Positions 33,183 through 44,288 of a stretch of 64,000 nt of DNA are shown piece after piece. The position numbers and the translations under genes are program-made. Source of the stretch: Siphonodentalium dalli (taxonomy: Eukaryota > Mollusca > Scaphopoda > Gadilida > Siphonodentaliidae); contig CP136066.1 of the NCBI GenBank assembly GCA_032622095.1, positions 61,036,609-61,100,608 on the forward strand, read 5' to 3'. Each line of letters begins with the position of its first letter. The stretch's first letter is position 1. The notes under the pieces were generated by a model. The model did no database searches. It had not been told where the DNA came from and worked only from the letters and a program-made list of their open reading frames with translations.

Positions 33183-34330
33183 TTAAGAAATCTTTTTCAA
33201 TGCCAATTTAATAAATATGCTCAGTCTTTTCAGAACGCTCATGTTTTCAAGAGAAAGTAGTCCATGGAATTTATTTCGGTTTGGTTTATCCCAATAATAT
33301 TTTGGAATATATAATTCACGTAAGTTTTTTAGCTCTTGGCATATGATCATAAAATGGTATTCATCACATGGGCTATTGCTGCACAAAACACAGTTTAAAT
33401 CATTATTATCTTTTCCTTTCGTCCATCTATTCTTTTCAACTGGTAATTTATGGTTTGATGTTCGTATTTTCAGTAAGAAGTTAGATAAATGGGCTGGCAA
33501 ATATACTAGATATCGATTCATTTTTATCGAGTCCTTAATGTTGCTGTAGAATATTGCTCTGGTAGATGAGGACGACTTCAGACTGTCAAAAAGATTACGT
33601 TCATAATTTTCAATCAGTTGACTTTTTATGTATCTTAACGCTGTTCTGCTTAGCGATGACTGACTTGACCAAATGTGGTCCATGTTTACTTCGTGAAGAA
33701 TCCCTTCCACAAAGCTAATCCATTTGATCTTGTCCTTTAATACGATATTGTCTTCATGTACATACCTCAATAAAAGAAATATGTTCTTTGCTAGTTCTGA
33801 CCCATCATGACTCACTAGCTTTGACCAATACGATAGTGCTCTATATTTTATTTCTATTGATATCGGGTGCCTTCCAAGTTCTGCATATACCATATAGTTA
33901 GGTGTACTCGATTTCATTGACGTTATAATTTTACAAAACTTAAGGTGGAGCGTCTCTAGGGCCTGTATTCTTTCTAAACACCAGACCTCACTTCCGTATA
34001 GCATAATTGGCAGAATCATACAATCGAATAGTTTCAGCGAAATATCGATAGGTAACTTGAGTTTGCGAATTTTGTTCAATAAACCATACATTGCCTTTGT
34101 CGCAGTATTTGTGGTACTCTTTATGGACTGACAAAATCTCCCATTGTAGAAAAATTGAATCCCAAGATATCTGAATTCTTTTACAATTTGTATTTCCTGC
34201 CCTCTGTATGTGAACACAGGAAAATTTCTTGGTAACTTGTTCGCGAAGATGATTGTTTTGGTCTTATTGGAAGTGGTATGAATGTTCCCCAACATATACT
34301 TTTTAATTTTCTAACGATTTCCTTATAGTA
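33183..34330 (-). pseudogene. LINE reverse transcriptase C-terminal part, 370-codon ORF, 5'-truncated
   Basis: Minus-strand ORF 34295-33183 encodes EFRYLGIQFFYNGRF (connection/thumb after the YADD domain), LPIMLYGSEVWCLERIQALE, SMKSSTPNYMVYAELGRHPI and IEIKYRALSYWSKLV, then a zinc-knuckle-like CVLCSNSPCDEYHFMIIC (C-x2-C...H...C). This order is typical of a LINE group common in molluscs, brachiopods and cnidarians. The polymerase palm with motifs A-C is absent. Just upstream the expected 'YC..W.L.I...KTK' segment appears in another frame (QNYYKEIVRKLKSICWG), so there is a frameshift near 34290. The first Met is not the real start. It is a dead fragment, although this stretch has stayed open for 370 codons. 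Confidence 0.85.
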
Positions 34331-36300
34331 ATTTTGAATTAATCGATGATAGAAATTAGTAGGATCATTACATAAGGTATTTACATCTAACTGGATCCAG
34401 AAACTGTCAACTTAATCCAAGACGGCTTCCAAGATGGCGGCCAAAATACGATAATACGCAAATTTTATCCTATTTCAGCCTATTACGTTTCTGTCATACA
34501 AAAGGTGAATGTAGCAGACTAATTGGCTTCTTCCAAATAAATAAGCGACATGTTGTGACACATTCCTATTATTTGTCTTACCACATTGACTCAAAATGCG
34601 AGTTCATATGTGAAAATTCGCCAAATATTATATTTGTATACGTCAAATAACATTTCCACCACAGGAGAACGATATCTTGTTGTTATATATATGAATGAAT
34701 GTGCTCCGATTTAGATAATCCGGAGTTATTAATATCTTATTATAATCGAGATGGCCGCCAATGTGGCGGACATGTCGAAATTTGAAATTAAAATACATAT
34801 ATTTCCGCAATATATCCCAGCATGTAAGAATGACACATATGCATAGTATTATCATACAGGGGCTTTCGGTGGGAACATACTGTTCACTACATAAAACTGA
34901 AATATATGTGCAAGCACGTTAAGTATATGGTTTTATGCCAAACTCGATTCTGATATTATATAAAGATTTTAATAGAGACCAATGGTATGTGGAGAAAATA
35001 TTAAAGTTGCCAACTTCAGGCGCTGTCAGCTACCGACGATTAAATGATGCATGTGATCGTCATACGTTCTTGCACATCGATAACGATTGAGTATATCTAC
35101 TTGTATACTAAAAGATCTAGCGACGGACTCATTCATATTACTGTATATAGCTAACAGTGACTGGCTTTTGAAGCCTGAAATTGAAAATGTAAACCAGGAG
35201 ATCGCCCGATATTATAGCTATACTTTATTTTTTTTTCCATTTCACCATGGTACATATATACCACCGGTATAGGTTTGGTAATTGAACGAGGTTGGATAGT
35301 CTGTCGTAGTAACTCGGACGTTTTCTGACATAATATTCATAAAATGACTTCGCAAAATCAATCATTGTACGGGTACTCTTGGTGATTGGAATGGACAATC
35401 GGCTTTTTGGTTTTCTGGTGCCATTTTGGCAGCCATCCATGACTGAATAACATTTACCAGTAAATTTGGGTACTACTATTGATTAATTGCCCTAACTGAA
35501 AAAATAACGTCATAATTCTCTCCAGTCGCGGACCCATGAAGTCTAGCAAACTTTTTCCGAGAAAGTAAGTGATACCCTATCATAGTATCACAGTCTCTAC
35601 ATTTGTTCACAAAATTCCCACGAAAGTACATAAGCGACTTTACTATTGCGTGAATATCGTTAATATAGGCCTCACATTGCTTTACAATAGCATATATAAA
35701 TATATCGAGTGAAAATGGGTTCATAAAGGGTATATCTTGATATACCTATTGTGAGCTGTTTTGTCCTGCAATTCATACAAGTAAAATCGTATGGTGTTCA
35801 ATTAACTGCAAATGTGTGCGTGCATATACTGGTTCCACGCCTTATTTCAGATACTTCTATATACTGTTTGTACATTCAATCTGGTATTTAGATAGCTCAT
35901 GTCGCTTGTGTTTGTCATAGTTCTAGCCAATACGCACACAATCGAATAACAGAAGCTAATTAATCACAGACTTTGTAGTATGCAGTACGTATTGTTTGTG
36001 GAAAGCTTACACCACGCAATCTCAAATATTACCGACATGCAGTGATGATAATAATAATTCATGAATATTATCAATGAGGACGCCGATAAAACGTCGGTAA
36101 CTGATGTACATGCTCTATTTCACATCCGCATGAACACATGTTTGTGTATATTTATATATGTTGACCCGTATATAGAGTCGGTTTGAATGATCAGGTTAGC
36201 ATATAACGAATGATGTATGTCCGTCGTGTGTGAGTATATGTGTGTATGCATATATGTAAGGGTGTATTTGTATGTGTATAAGTATGTGAATGCATGTGCG
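34331..36300. other. No confident gene
   Basis: A perfect YY1-type word AAGATGGCGGCC is at 34431-34442 and a further CGCCAATGTGGCGG near 34755. Minus-strand ORFs at 35225-35440 and 35476-35724 (71 and 82 codons) lie close together and are unlike any family I know. They could be remnants of one gene or chance. Confidence 0.4.
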
Positions 36301-36317
36301 TGCATACGTGTGTGGTG

Positions 36318-36318
36318 T

Positions 36319-36382
<64 letters not shown>

Positions 36383-36467
36383 GTGTATGTATGTATATAT
36401 ATGTGTATATATATGTGTATATATATGTGTGTATATATGTATATATATATATATATATATGTATATG

Positions 36468-36498
<31 letters not shown>

Positions 36499-36600
36499 AT
36501 ATGTGTATGTATGTGTATGTATGTATGTAATTGTGTATGTGTGTTTATATGTATGTATATGCGTATATATGTATGCATATGTGTAGTTAAGTATGTAAGT
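36318..36600. repeat. Compound TA/TG/GTAT microsatellite
   Basis: About 24 TA repeats (36320-36366) are followed by TG runs and alternating TATG/TGTA blocks to about 36600. Six-frame ORFs rich in Tyr-Ile or His-Thr across this block are artefacts of the repeat. Confidence 0.95.
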
Positions 36601-37007
36601 TAGGGCCATCCTGTATGTGCGCCCGTGTTGTTTGTAACTGCACGTGGACGTTTAGTCTGCGAGACTACACAGGTGTTCTGTTTGTGTTGTATCCATTTGT
36701 TAAAAAGTTTATGTGCTTTTCATGTCAATTCTCTTTTGTCAAACAATGTATGCATATATATATGTAACCTGTAATTATGTTATTACTGCTCTCCGAAATT
36801 GGAGGAAATAAAGGTATATATATTAATCCACAGTCGCCATATTTTCTATTGTTCTCCCTTGTACAATATCCAGCCGATTGCCCACTGGTAACAATAGCTG
36901 TGGATTATTTAAACAGTAAGTGTGCATTATTTTAACAATAACTGTGGAATATTAAAATATTGTCATAACAATCACAAGTAATTGTTTGCTGTGTTCTCCT
37001 ATTGCTG
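36601..37007. other. Possible LINE 3' tail, otherwise nothing seen
   Basis: GTTATTACTGCTCTCCGAAA followed by GGAGGAAATAAAGGTATATA at 36779-36820 looks like the end of a retrotransposon 3'UTR with a short simple-repeat tail. No coding remnant precedes it. Confidence 0.3.
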
Positions 37008-37370
37008 ACACACCGGAATGTAAAATTGGTGTGACCAATCAATCAATCAAATAAGAAACTGAACAGTGTTAGGTGATTATAATGATCATAGGGATACTAA
37101 GAAAGACGGTGTGTGGAATTTGTTTAATGTAATAACAACAATTTTACATCAATGTTAGACAATTCGGACTAGAAAAATATATATCACCCCTGGTCAAGTG
37201 GTCCAGCAATATACTGAATTATTATCTAGTTATATGTTAATTTATTGTACTATTCATATGTGTATTATAAAGAAAATTATCCTATCCTATCTGCTATGAT
37301 GCGGTTGGGTCCTGCTGAATTGCTCTGATGATGTGGAGCAAACTGATGTCGTTAACAAATAGTACCGTGA
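37008..37370. repeat. Dispersed repeat with GGTCCTGCTGAATTGCT, copy 1
   Basis: ACACCGGAATGTAAAATTGG, TTAGACAATTCGGACTAGAA, ACCCCTGGTCAAGTGGTCC, CTATGATGCGGTTGGGTCCT and GCAAACTGATG occur here and, in the same order, at 38050-38225. This copy has an extra insertion of about 80 bp between GGACCA and CTGCTATG. The CTATGATGCGG part is one arm of the foldback at 16344. Confidence 0.75.
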
Positions 37371-37683
37371 GTTCCACAACGAATTAAAACAATGTACAAG
37401 CTAAAATTGAAGTCTGCTCTTGTGTGAGTTTGGACAATATGCATAGCAAATGCATTGCTCAACGCCACATATGTTAAGTCAGTGTCGTAATTTGGTTGCG
37501 AACAAACAACATATTTATTAGATTTATTATTTAAGTTACCAGTGTGATTATGGGAATAAGTGGTTTGAAGGTATAAATTATGCTCGCGTTTGTTATATTC
37601 GTATAAGGCCTCTGTATGCCACACATAGCCTAGTTCAAGAGATTGAATTGAGAAAGTTCGGTTCCTCAACTTATTTGGCATTG

Positions 37684-38524
37684 AACAATAAAGAGCGTTC
37701 CTTGTTAATACATTCCTGGTATGGTATGAATAAAGAGCGTTTTTCTCTCACTTGTGGGCGAAATATTTAAAACAGCTGGAAAATATATGTTATATTAACA
37801 TTTATTTTCAGAGCACACAAAGCCGGTATATCACTGGGGCTCTCCTCGCCTTTGTCGATTATGCAGAATCTTGGAAACTTCAAGTCAATACAAAAAAAAA
37901 TAATTATGATTTTCACGAAGAAATGGTCTAAAAATCTCCCCACATTCAAGTATAGAGGCTGTAGCCTAGAACTAGTTAAATAATTCACTTATTGGGGGGG
38001 GGGGGGGTAAATTATTTTATAATCGTCGCTTCCACCAGAACATAAAGAAAACAGTTACACACCGGAATGTGAAATTGGTCATTTCGGAATTAGACAATTC
38101 GGACTAGAAAAAATATATTCCACCCCTGGTCAAGTGGTCCTGCTAATCTGCTATGATGCGGTTGGGTCCTACTGAATTTCTCTGATGATGTTAGGGCAAA
38201 CTGATGCTGATAACAAATACTACCATTATATATTTTTTAATTTGTCTTTTTCGCGGTGTTGCGATAATCTGAACATATCCACGAAAAGCCATTATGCGTA
38301 TCAAACATTCAAAACATATTTATTGCGAAATATGTTTAATACTGGTTGTATTAGTTGTTGAAATTCGACTATATTTTCGTACGATGGTGTACGTAAACAC
38401 ACACAAGTTGTTCTCTGCTTGCATAACACAGAGCAATTATATTGGTTATTCATACACAATGATATAAACGCTCTTTATTATTTCCATATCAGGAAAACAG
38501 TAATAAATAACGCTCTTTATGTTT
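37684..38524. mobile_element. Region bounded by AATAAAGAGCGTT inverted repeats
   Basis: The left block (37684-37742) has AATAAAGAGCGTT twice around CCTGGTATGG. The right block (38464-38524) has the exact mirror, AACGCTCTTTAT twice around CCATATCAGG. The ~60-bp arms and 840-bp span look like a non-autonomous element. The GGTCCTGCT repeat copy and a G tract (37994-38007) lie inside it. Confidence 0.6.
38050..38225. repeat. Dispersed repeat with GGTCCTGCTGAATTGCT, copy 2
   Basis: See the copy at 37008-37370. It includes CAAGTGGTCCTGCTAATCTG and CTATGATGCGGTTGGGTCCT and ends ATGCTGATAACAAATACTACC, matching ATGTCGTTAACAAATAGTACC in copy 1. Confidence 0.75.
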
Positions 38525-39422
38525 ACCATATCCGGATCTAAACAAAAGCCAGAAAACGTAACATGTTTTGCTTTTGTTTACATACCAAAGGGGAAAACAT
38601 CGACAATAACATACTGCTTATGTCATATTTTCTGATTGCTATAAGAACAAAGTCTGTCTATATTTCACTATTTATGGCGGTTTTTGACGGATGGGAATAT
38701 TTTAACAGCATACCCACCGCCAACGCCGCCCGTATCTTTAACGACACATTTGCATTGTATTTGAGACTTGTTCTAATAATGAAAAACTTACGAAGGTGGA
38801 GCCTTCTTATAACACGGAATCACTCGCACGATATAATTTTCTGGTAAATGCTAAATATTTAAATGTTGATAATCCAAATCAGTTCGTAATGTCGGGTACA
38901 CCACACTATAACTTAAGTGGATTAGTTACGTTGATTACATGGATTTTAATAAAATGTTAAGAATTTGATGTCAAAATGCTGAAATTGAAGATCGTTTTGT
39001 ACGGGTAACGACTACTATATATTTATAGTAAATAAACCTCATTCGATAACTTACGTTGGTCAACAACTCCTTTGTAATCCAACTTCGAATTCATGGAAAT
39101 AAATCCGATAAACAGTACAATACGAAAACGGTTCATCGAAAGAATTTTTTAAATATTTTTTATTTCAATATTAACGGAAAACATCAGTTGGATCATCGGC
39201 TGGATTGTCATTTACCTCCGGGTGCTTGTGATTTTTATTTCGCTTATAAAATGAACGCCATGCTGATAACATATAACTATGTAATATCCATTTAGATAAC
39301 GTCGACACAGAAAGTTTAGAAAATTACTTCATTCCCTGTTCGAATGCGGAGTTTGGTCACGTCACGTTTTACTGGCAAAATAAACTCTTCTCACATTCAA
39401 TTTACAAATGCGCCCGAGAACG
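38525..39422. other. No confident gene
   Basis: A 94-codon plus-strand ORF at 38563 (with AAACGTAACATG before it) and a 79-codon ORF at 39056 match nothing I recognise. Confidence 0.4.
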
Positions 39423-39475
39423 TGTTAATTAATTAGATTAAAGCGTGGTGTTAATTAATTAGATTAAAGCGTGGG
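39423..39475. repeat. Perfect 26-bp direct duplication
   Basis: TGTTAATTAATTAGATTAAA plus GCGTGG is repeated immediately, with a single base change at the end. Confidence 0.85.
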
Positions 39476-40485
39476 GTAAGCCAATCCGCGACAAACACAA
39501 TAACATGTTTGGGGCTACCTATAACTGATATCCCGATAACCACTCATCATAACTGGATTGTCAACGCGGCTCAGTGCATACCAACTCAATGCGACAATTT
39601 TGATTTGTGACAATGCAGCGAGGACGAGCAGTATCGGGCCAAGCAAATTAAATGTTGTAACTGGACGGCGTCCATGTACATATGCACTGGTGTCAATTAG
39701 ACTTCCACCCATGTGTTATCTGAGATATAACATAATGTGAGGAGAGTTATCGTTCGTTTAATGAAGTCATGTTGTTTTTCGCTCTTCAAAATTCATCAAA
39801 TATCTCCTAACACCGAAGTATGTGGGGAGGCAGAATTCAGCCATTGGTAGGAAAACTCAATCCGTTTCGGAATATATGGAATATGTGTTAAATTCGTTAT
39901 GTTAACTGTGAGTTTCCATCACCACTATTGACTGTTGTAAACAGCCATTTGAGGCTATGCATTGTTTGTTTACATCGCCATTTTGTTGACGGTATCGATT
40001 TTTGTGCTGATATCCACGCCATAGTACTATCGTGAACCAGGCCCAGGAAATGTGTGAACAATAACACCCAAGCGTTCCCAATTGACTCCATACTGTGTGC
40101 TCAATTAATTTTGGTCTTCAATCAAGAGACCGGATCAGACAGTTATCCTGCTAAAAAGGTGTGATCAATAATCAATAAGTTGCAGTCAGCAGTTGAGAGA
40201 TATTCGCCAATGGAATCCATTCAACAGTGCGACATTACTTCGTTTGGACCAGGAGTCCTGTCAGTCGATTGAAGTGGATGAACTAATTCCGTTGTCCGTT
40301 TGGACGACGCTATCGTGAACCAATTTAGTTGGGACACTTCACAGACGCTCACGCACTTTTCTGGTACTCTAGAACAGAGGGAACGAACACAGCTGGTAGC
40401 TGTCATTAGCACCTGTTACAGGTCCTGTAGCAACCCCGATAAAGGGTAGTGACAGTATTTATCTATCGACATCCTGTGCCCAACA
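39476..40485 (+). other. Possible LINE 5' region, no ORF assigned
   Basis: About 1 kb of less AT-rich sequence precedes the ATG at 40486. It may be the 5'UTR of the retrotransposon. Short minus-strand ORFs (39515-39712, 39897-40091, 40221-40412) are not supported. Confidence 0.35.
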
Positions 40486-42378
40486 ATGGAAGGCGTGATA
40501 ATGCAGTCCGACCAAATTCTCAGCGGCCTCGATGATTATGAATATTCCCAGCTGACAAACGAACAATGCGATCTGAATAAAAATAAATGTTCAGAACAAG
40601 CAACGAATACGAACACATCTGTTCACCCGAAGCCTCCAATTCCACCTAAACCACCAACGCCACGGGGCGGTAGTTACAAACCGACCCACACCATCGGGAA
40701 ACTATCCTTCATCAGTGAATCAACGACACTGCGCGGCATCATCAATCTTCATAAAGACAAATTCTTGCGAGGACTGATGGACCGAATGCCGAACGAGGCA
40801 GACTTGTTCATACTGAGAAACAACGTGTTTGCGGAAGCTCGTGAGCGCAGCGACGATCTGTATGCCTACCGTTTAAAACAGCGTGTCCAACGCGACTCTG
40901 GCATACTGGGCTCTGACAAGTATGCAAAAGACATTTACTGTCTCGTCCGATTTATCCAGGGCGGTCCACTTGACGGGATTCGTGACGTCATCACAAAAGT
41001 TAATGTGCAGACAAACTCATATCCACGTGAGGGATTTTCGGATGTCCCCGTTCGTTCTTCTCACCAGACATGTTCTTGTAATACACTATGCATCCAAGAC
41101 AAACTGACTGAAGTTCTCACCGACATAACGCTTATCAAGAAGGACCAGTTCGCCAAGGAAAGCACATGGACAGAGAACTTTACAACTGTCCAAAATAATG
41201 TAGCGGCGGTCTCCGCGAAGCAATCAGATAATCTCGACAAACTATGCCAGCTTGAACAATCATTGAATGCTGTGCACATAAGATGTAATTCAAATTCGTC
41301 CTCAATTGGCAGCACGATTGGTAACTTAACTGAACTGAGTCTAGGTTTAGAGCGAATGCGAGATGAAAAATGCATGGGCATCGACAACCTCAAGCACAGA
41401 ATAAAAATCCTCGAATCAATAAACTCAAAAATCAACGATGTATGCAAGACATTTGTAAAACAGGAATCCCTAGATCGCCGACTATCTGCACTGAGCAGTA
41501 AATATTCTTCTGTTGTGAAAGCATCTGATGATGTTTTTGAGCGCAGGCTCAAAGAACTCAGTAACAGCTGTTCTTCCACCGCAAAAGCTACTGATCAGCA
41601 CACTGATAATATAGAGCGTCACCTCAGCACCATGTTTGAGTTACTCGCTAGAGACACTGTTCTCAAATACAATACACTTGGTAATTTCGTCCAGACATGT
41701 GTACCTCTCAAAATGATAGGTAGTAAGGCACCACTGTTCTTCCACACAAATTCAACTGATTCAACAGCAAAGAATCAACAACCACATGATTCGTTTTGTG
41801 CGTCAAACTACCTCCACAATGACTCCGATAATGCTGACAATATACCCCCACAATCTGCCGGCAAACCAATAGACCATTCATCGCCTGTATCTCAGAAGCT
41901 CGTTGTTTCTCCTGAATTGAACTGTCAATCGCACACATGCAACACACTACCTAATTCGTTGGTTGCAGACGAAAACGATATTCAACTGGTAATAAACACT
42001 GTTAAGCCGGTTGGTGACATTGCAGCACAGCCAACTTCAGCACCTGCCGCTCAGAGAAAGTCATTGCCACAATTGAATGAACTTTCAAATTCAACACGCA
42101 CCGTACCTGAAGTGCCACGGAACTCTGATGATATTAATAACGTTTCTGTGATTTCTCCGTCTGACGTGTCCTGCACCCTTGATTATGCATCGCATGCGAA
42201 TGGTCGTATCGCTAATGAGAAACCGTATAATCTTGACAACAGTGTCCATACGAAAATCGTTCCTCCCAGTAGTGCAAGTGGTAAACCGAACTTGCGAGGA
42301 AATACAAATGGCGAAGCTGACATTTGTGTACTCTTTTTAGTGCCATGCTCACCCACGAATGGATTCCCGATGGATTGA
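40486..42378 (+). CDS. Intact ORF1-like coiled-coil protein of a LINE, 630 codons
   Basis: The ATG is in a good animal context (AACAATGG). Residues 48-62 are proline-rich (KPPIPPKPPTPRGG), 80-170 are a charged block with RGIINLHKDKFLRGLMDRM and DIYCLVRFIQGG, and residues 195-202 hold CSCNTLC. About 205-390 is predicted coiled coil, with heptad-like LEQSLNAVHI and LKHRIKILESINSKI. The rest is Ser/Asn-rich and low complexity. The ORF runs straight into reverse transcriptase sequence: its last ~20 codons read the RT region in the wrong frame, so the natural C-terminus is lost. I infer a nucleic-acid-binding/assembly ORF1 of a non-LTR retrotransposon from position and coiled coil. No CCHC knuckle or RRM is obvious. 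A host gene caught next to a LINE is a less likely reading. Confidence 0.7.
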   Translation: MEGVIMQSDQILSGLDDYEYSQLTNEQCDLNKNKCSEQATNTNTSVHPKPPIPPKPPTPRGGSYKPTHTIGKLSFISESTTLRGIINLHKDKFLRGLMDRMPNEADLFILRNNVFAEARERSDDLYAYRLKQRVQRDSGILGSDKYAKDIYCLVRFIQGGPLDGIRDVITKVNVQTNSYPREGFSDVPVRSSHQTCSCNTLCIQDKLTEVLTDITLIKKDQFAKESTWTENFTTVQNNVAAVSAKQSDNLDKLCQLEQSLNAVHIRCNSNSSSIGSTIGNLTELSLGLERMRDEKCMGIDNLKHRIKILESINSKINDVCKTFVKQESLDRRLSALSSKYSSVVKASDDVFERRLKELSNSCSSTAKATDQHTDNIERHLSTMFELLARDTVLKYNTLGNFVQTCVPLKMIGSKAPLFFHTNSTDSTAKNQQPHDSFCASNYLHNDSDNADNIPPQSAGKPIDHSSPVSQKLVVSPELNCQSHTCNTLPNSLVADENDIQLVINTVKPVGDIAAQPTSAPAAQRKSLPQLNELSNSTRTVPEVPRNSDDINNVSVISPSDVSCTLDYASHANGRIANEKPYNLDNSVHTKIVPPSSASGKPNLRGNTNGEADICVLFLVPCSPTNGFPMD

Positions 42379-44022
42379 AATGCGGCATTATAATTTCACT
42401 ATTCAAAGGTGGCCCGAAACCACGGGACATACCGGATAGCTATCGTGCTATCACTTTGCTTTCGTCAATCTATAAGTTGTTCGAGTCCATTCTCCTGGCC
42501 AGATTTCTTAAGAGTCCCATTCTTCAACGCTTCCCACACGGCCTACAGTTCGGGTTCCAAAAGAATGTTGGATGTTCCATGATATCGTTCCCTGTACAAG
42601 AGGCGATTCAATACGCCATTGACAATAATTATCTTGCATATGTATGCTTCCTCGACTCAATGGAGGCATTCGACCGTGTGTGGCATGACGGTCTTCTCTA
42701 AAAACTTAGTAAATTGGGCTTTGAGGGGAAAATTCTGCGCGTGATCCGCAACGTGTATCAAGATTGTACAAGTCGTGTTTTGTATAACGGAAGCATGTCA
42801 GCCCGCACTTAATATACGACAAGGAACCCGGCAAGGAGCAGTCAGCTCACCGTTCCTGTACCTCGTGTGTGTGGACGAGTTACTCACTTCTCTGCAAAAA
42901 TCTAACTATGGCCTGAATATTTCTGAGATTAACTGTGCATCACCAACCACGGCGGACGACATATGTATCATATCGCTCAGTAAGTCTGGTCTGGACGAAC
43001 TAATAAACATTTGCCAAGACTATAGTGCCAAATGGAACTTCAACTTCTCAACTACTAAAAGTATCGTCACAGTTTTTAACGAATCGCGTCGTGATTACAA
43101 TCGTCAACAACGTAGATGGACGCTTGGCAGAGAAATTATAAAATAATCCACTGAATGTCGTCACCTTGGCATAGTTCAGTCAAAATTTGATCACAATACA
43201 GTCCGCGCAGACGAAGCATCACAGAAAATGCGCAGATGTTACTTTTCGTTAGCAGGCAGAAAATCACTTCAGATGGCTACACCAGTTACGATGTGCAAAC
43301 TAATACATAGTGTCGTTATTCCGAGAGCTCTCTACGGATCTGAGCTTCTATCGAACCCCAACAACGAACAGATACACACCATCGAAAAGTCACTTCGCAC
43401 ATGCGTGAAACACATGCAGTCTCTTCACAGCCGCGCAAGCACAAACCTCTCTCTGAGTCTTGTTGGAATCATTCCTATTCGAAGGCAGCTTCATTTGAGG
43501 AAACTAGCTTTCCTCGCAGATCTAATCCACTTGCCTGCTACACGGGATATTCCTCTTCGTGTATTCTTACTAGTATGTAAACTCTACCACTATAACTTGT
43601 TCGGAGTGAAAACCACATGATTCGTTTCTGACATCATCGATATTCTTAGAATCTATTATCTCGACTCTCACCTTAACCAGTTTCTGTCAAGTGGATTCTT
43701 CATGACCAAAGCCAGTTGGAAACGCCTCACAAAAGCAAAGGTCAAGGAGCGTCATTTTGAAGAGTGGCTGTCATCCTGTGTGAATGAAAATAACCAGATG
43801 CGATTTCTTCCACATGCGGTCCCACTGTCATCATGGAGTATATGGAAACTCCTGGCAGATCATCCAGAAAAATCTCAGGAGATGAAAAATCTGGCACAGC
43901 TTCTCAACCGAACACTTTTCACCAACAATTATAAATGTAAGCTATGTGGGTGTATATTCCCAATCTCCAGATCACTATTTAAAGTGGCAACTGAATTTGC
44001 GTACAAATCTTTATTTGTCTGA
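42321..44022 (+). pseudogene. LINE reverse transcriptase, endonuclease missing, frameshifted
   Basis: It starts mid-domain with HLCTLFSAMLTHEWIPDGLK, CGIIISLFKGGPKPRD and YRAITLLSSIYKLFE (RT motif 2/2a), then LQFGFQKNVGCS and CFLDSMEAFDRVWHDGLL (motif A; the usual FLD..KAFD is seen as FLDSMEAFD). A stop at about 42700 and a frameshift near 42800 follow. The next frame carries RQGTRQGAVSSPFLYLV (motif B), TTADDICIIS (motif C, for the usual ADD), then after further stops at about 43144 and 43618 the thumb HLGIVQSKFD, IPRALYGSELLS and a terminal CKLCGCIF half zinc knuckle. The APE endonuclease and the N-terminal RT motifs that should separate ORF1 from here are deleted; TGA at 42318 closes the RT frame upstream. 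It cannot be active. The 3'UTR is probably within 44023-44185. Confidence 0.85.
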
Positions 44023-44188
44023 CAGACTCGGAAATTGTTTAATGGTCATGTTCACATTGTTTGTTAAATTTTTGATTGAATTTTAGTTAAATATATCATA
44101 CATTGTAATGTCATTGACAAATTTCAAAGTAATACTATAGGTAAAATTAAATTTCGTCTTGTTATTCTTTAAATACTGAGGATTAAGC

Positions 44189-44287
44189 CAGATATTCCCC
44201 TCGCTGTCGGACATTCGTCCAAATAATAACCTCGGCTTCGCCTCGGTGAATTATTTCTCCGAATGCCCGACAGCTCTGGGAATATCC
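44189..44287. repeat. 99-bp foldback with ATATTCCC ends
   Basis: CCAGATATTCCCCTCGCTGT mirrors ACAGCTCTGGGAATATCC, with inner stems GGACATTCG/CGAATGCCC and ACCTCGGC/GCCTCGGT. Near-complete palindrome, MITE-like. Confidence 0.85.
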
Positions 44288-44288
44288 A

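Noticed and set aside
34431-34442. YY1-type site AAGATGGCGGCC as a promoter
   Set aside because: A perfect word, but no transcript start, gene or other promoter element can be tied to it.
36196-36609. ORFs of about 130 codons made of Tyr, Ile, His, Thr or Val and Cys
   Set aside because: Translation of TA/TG microsatellite.
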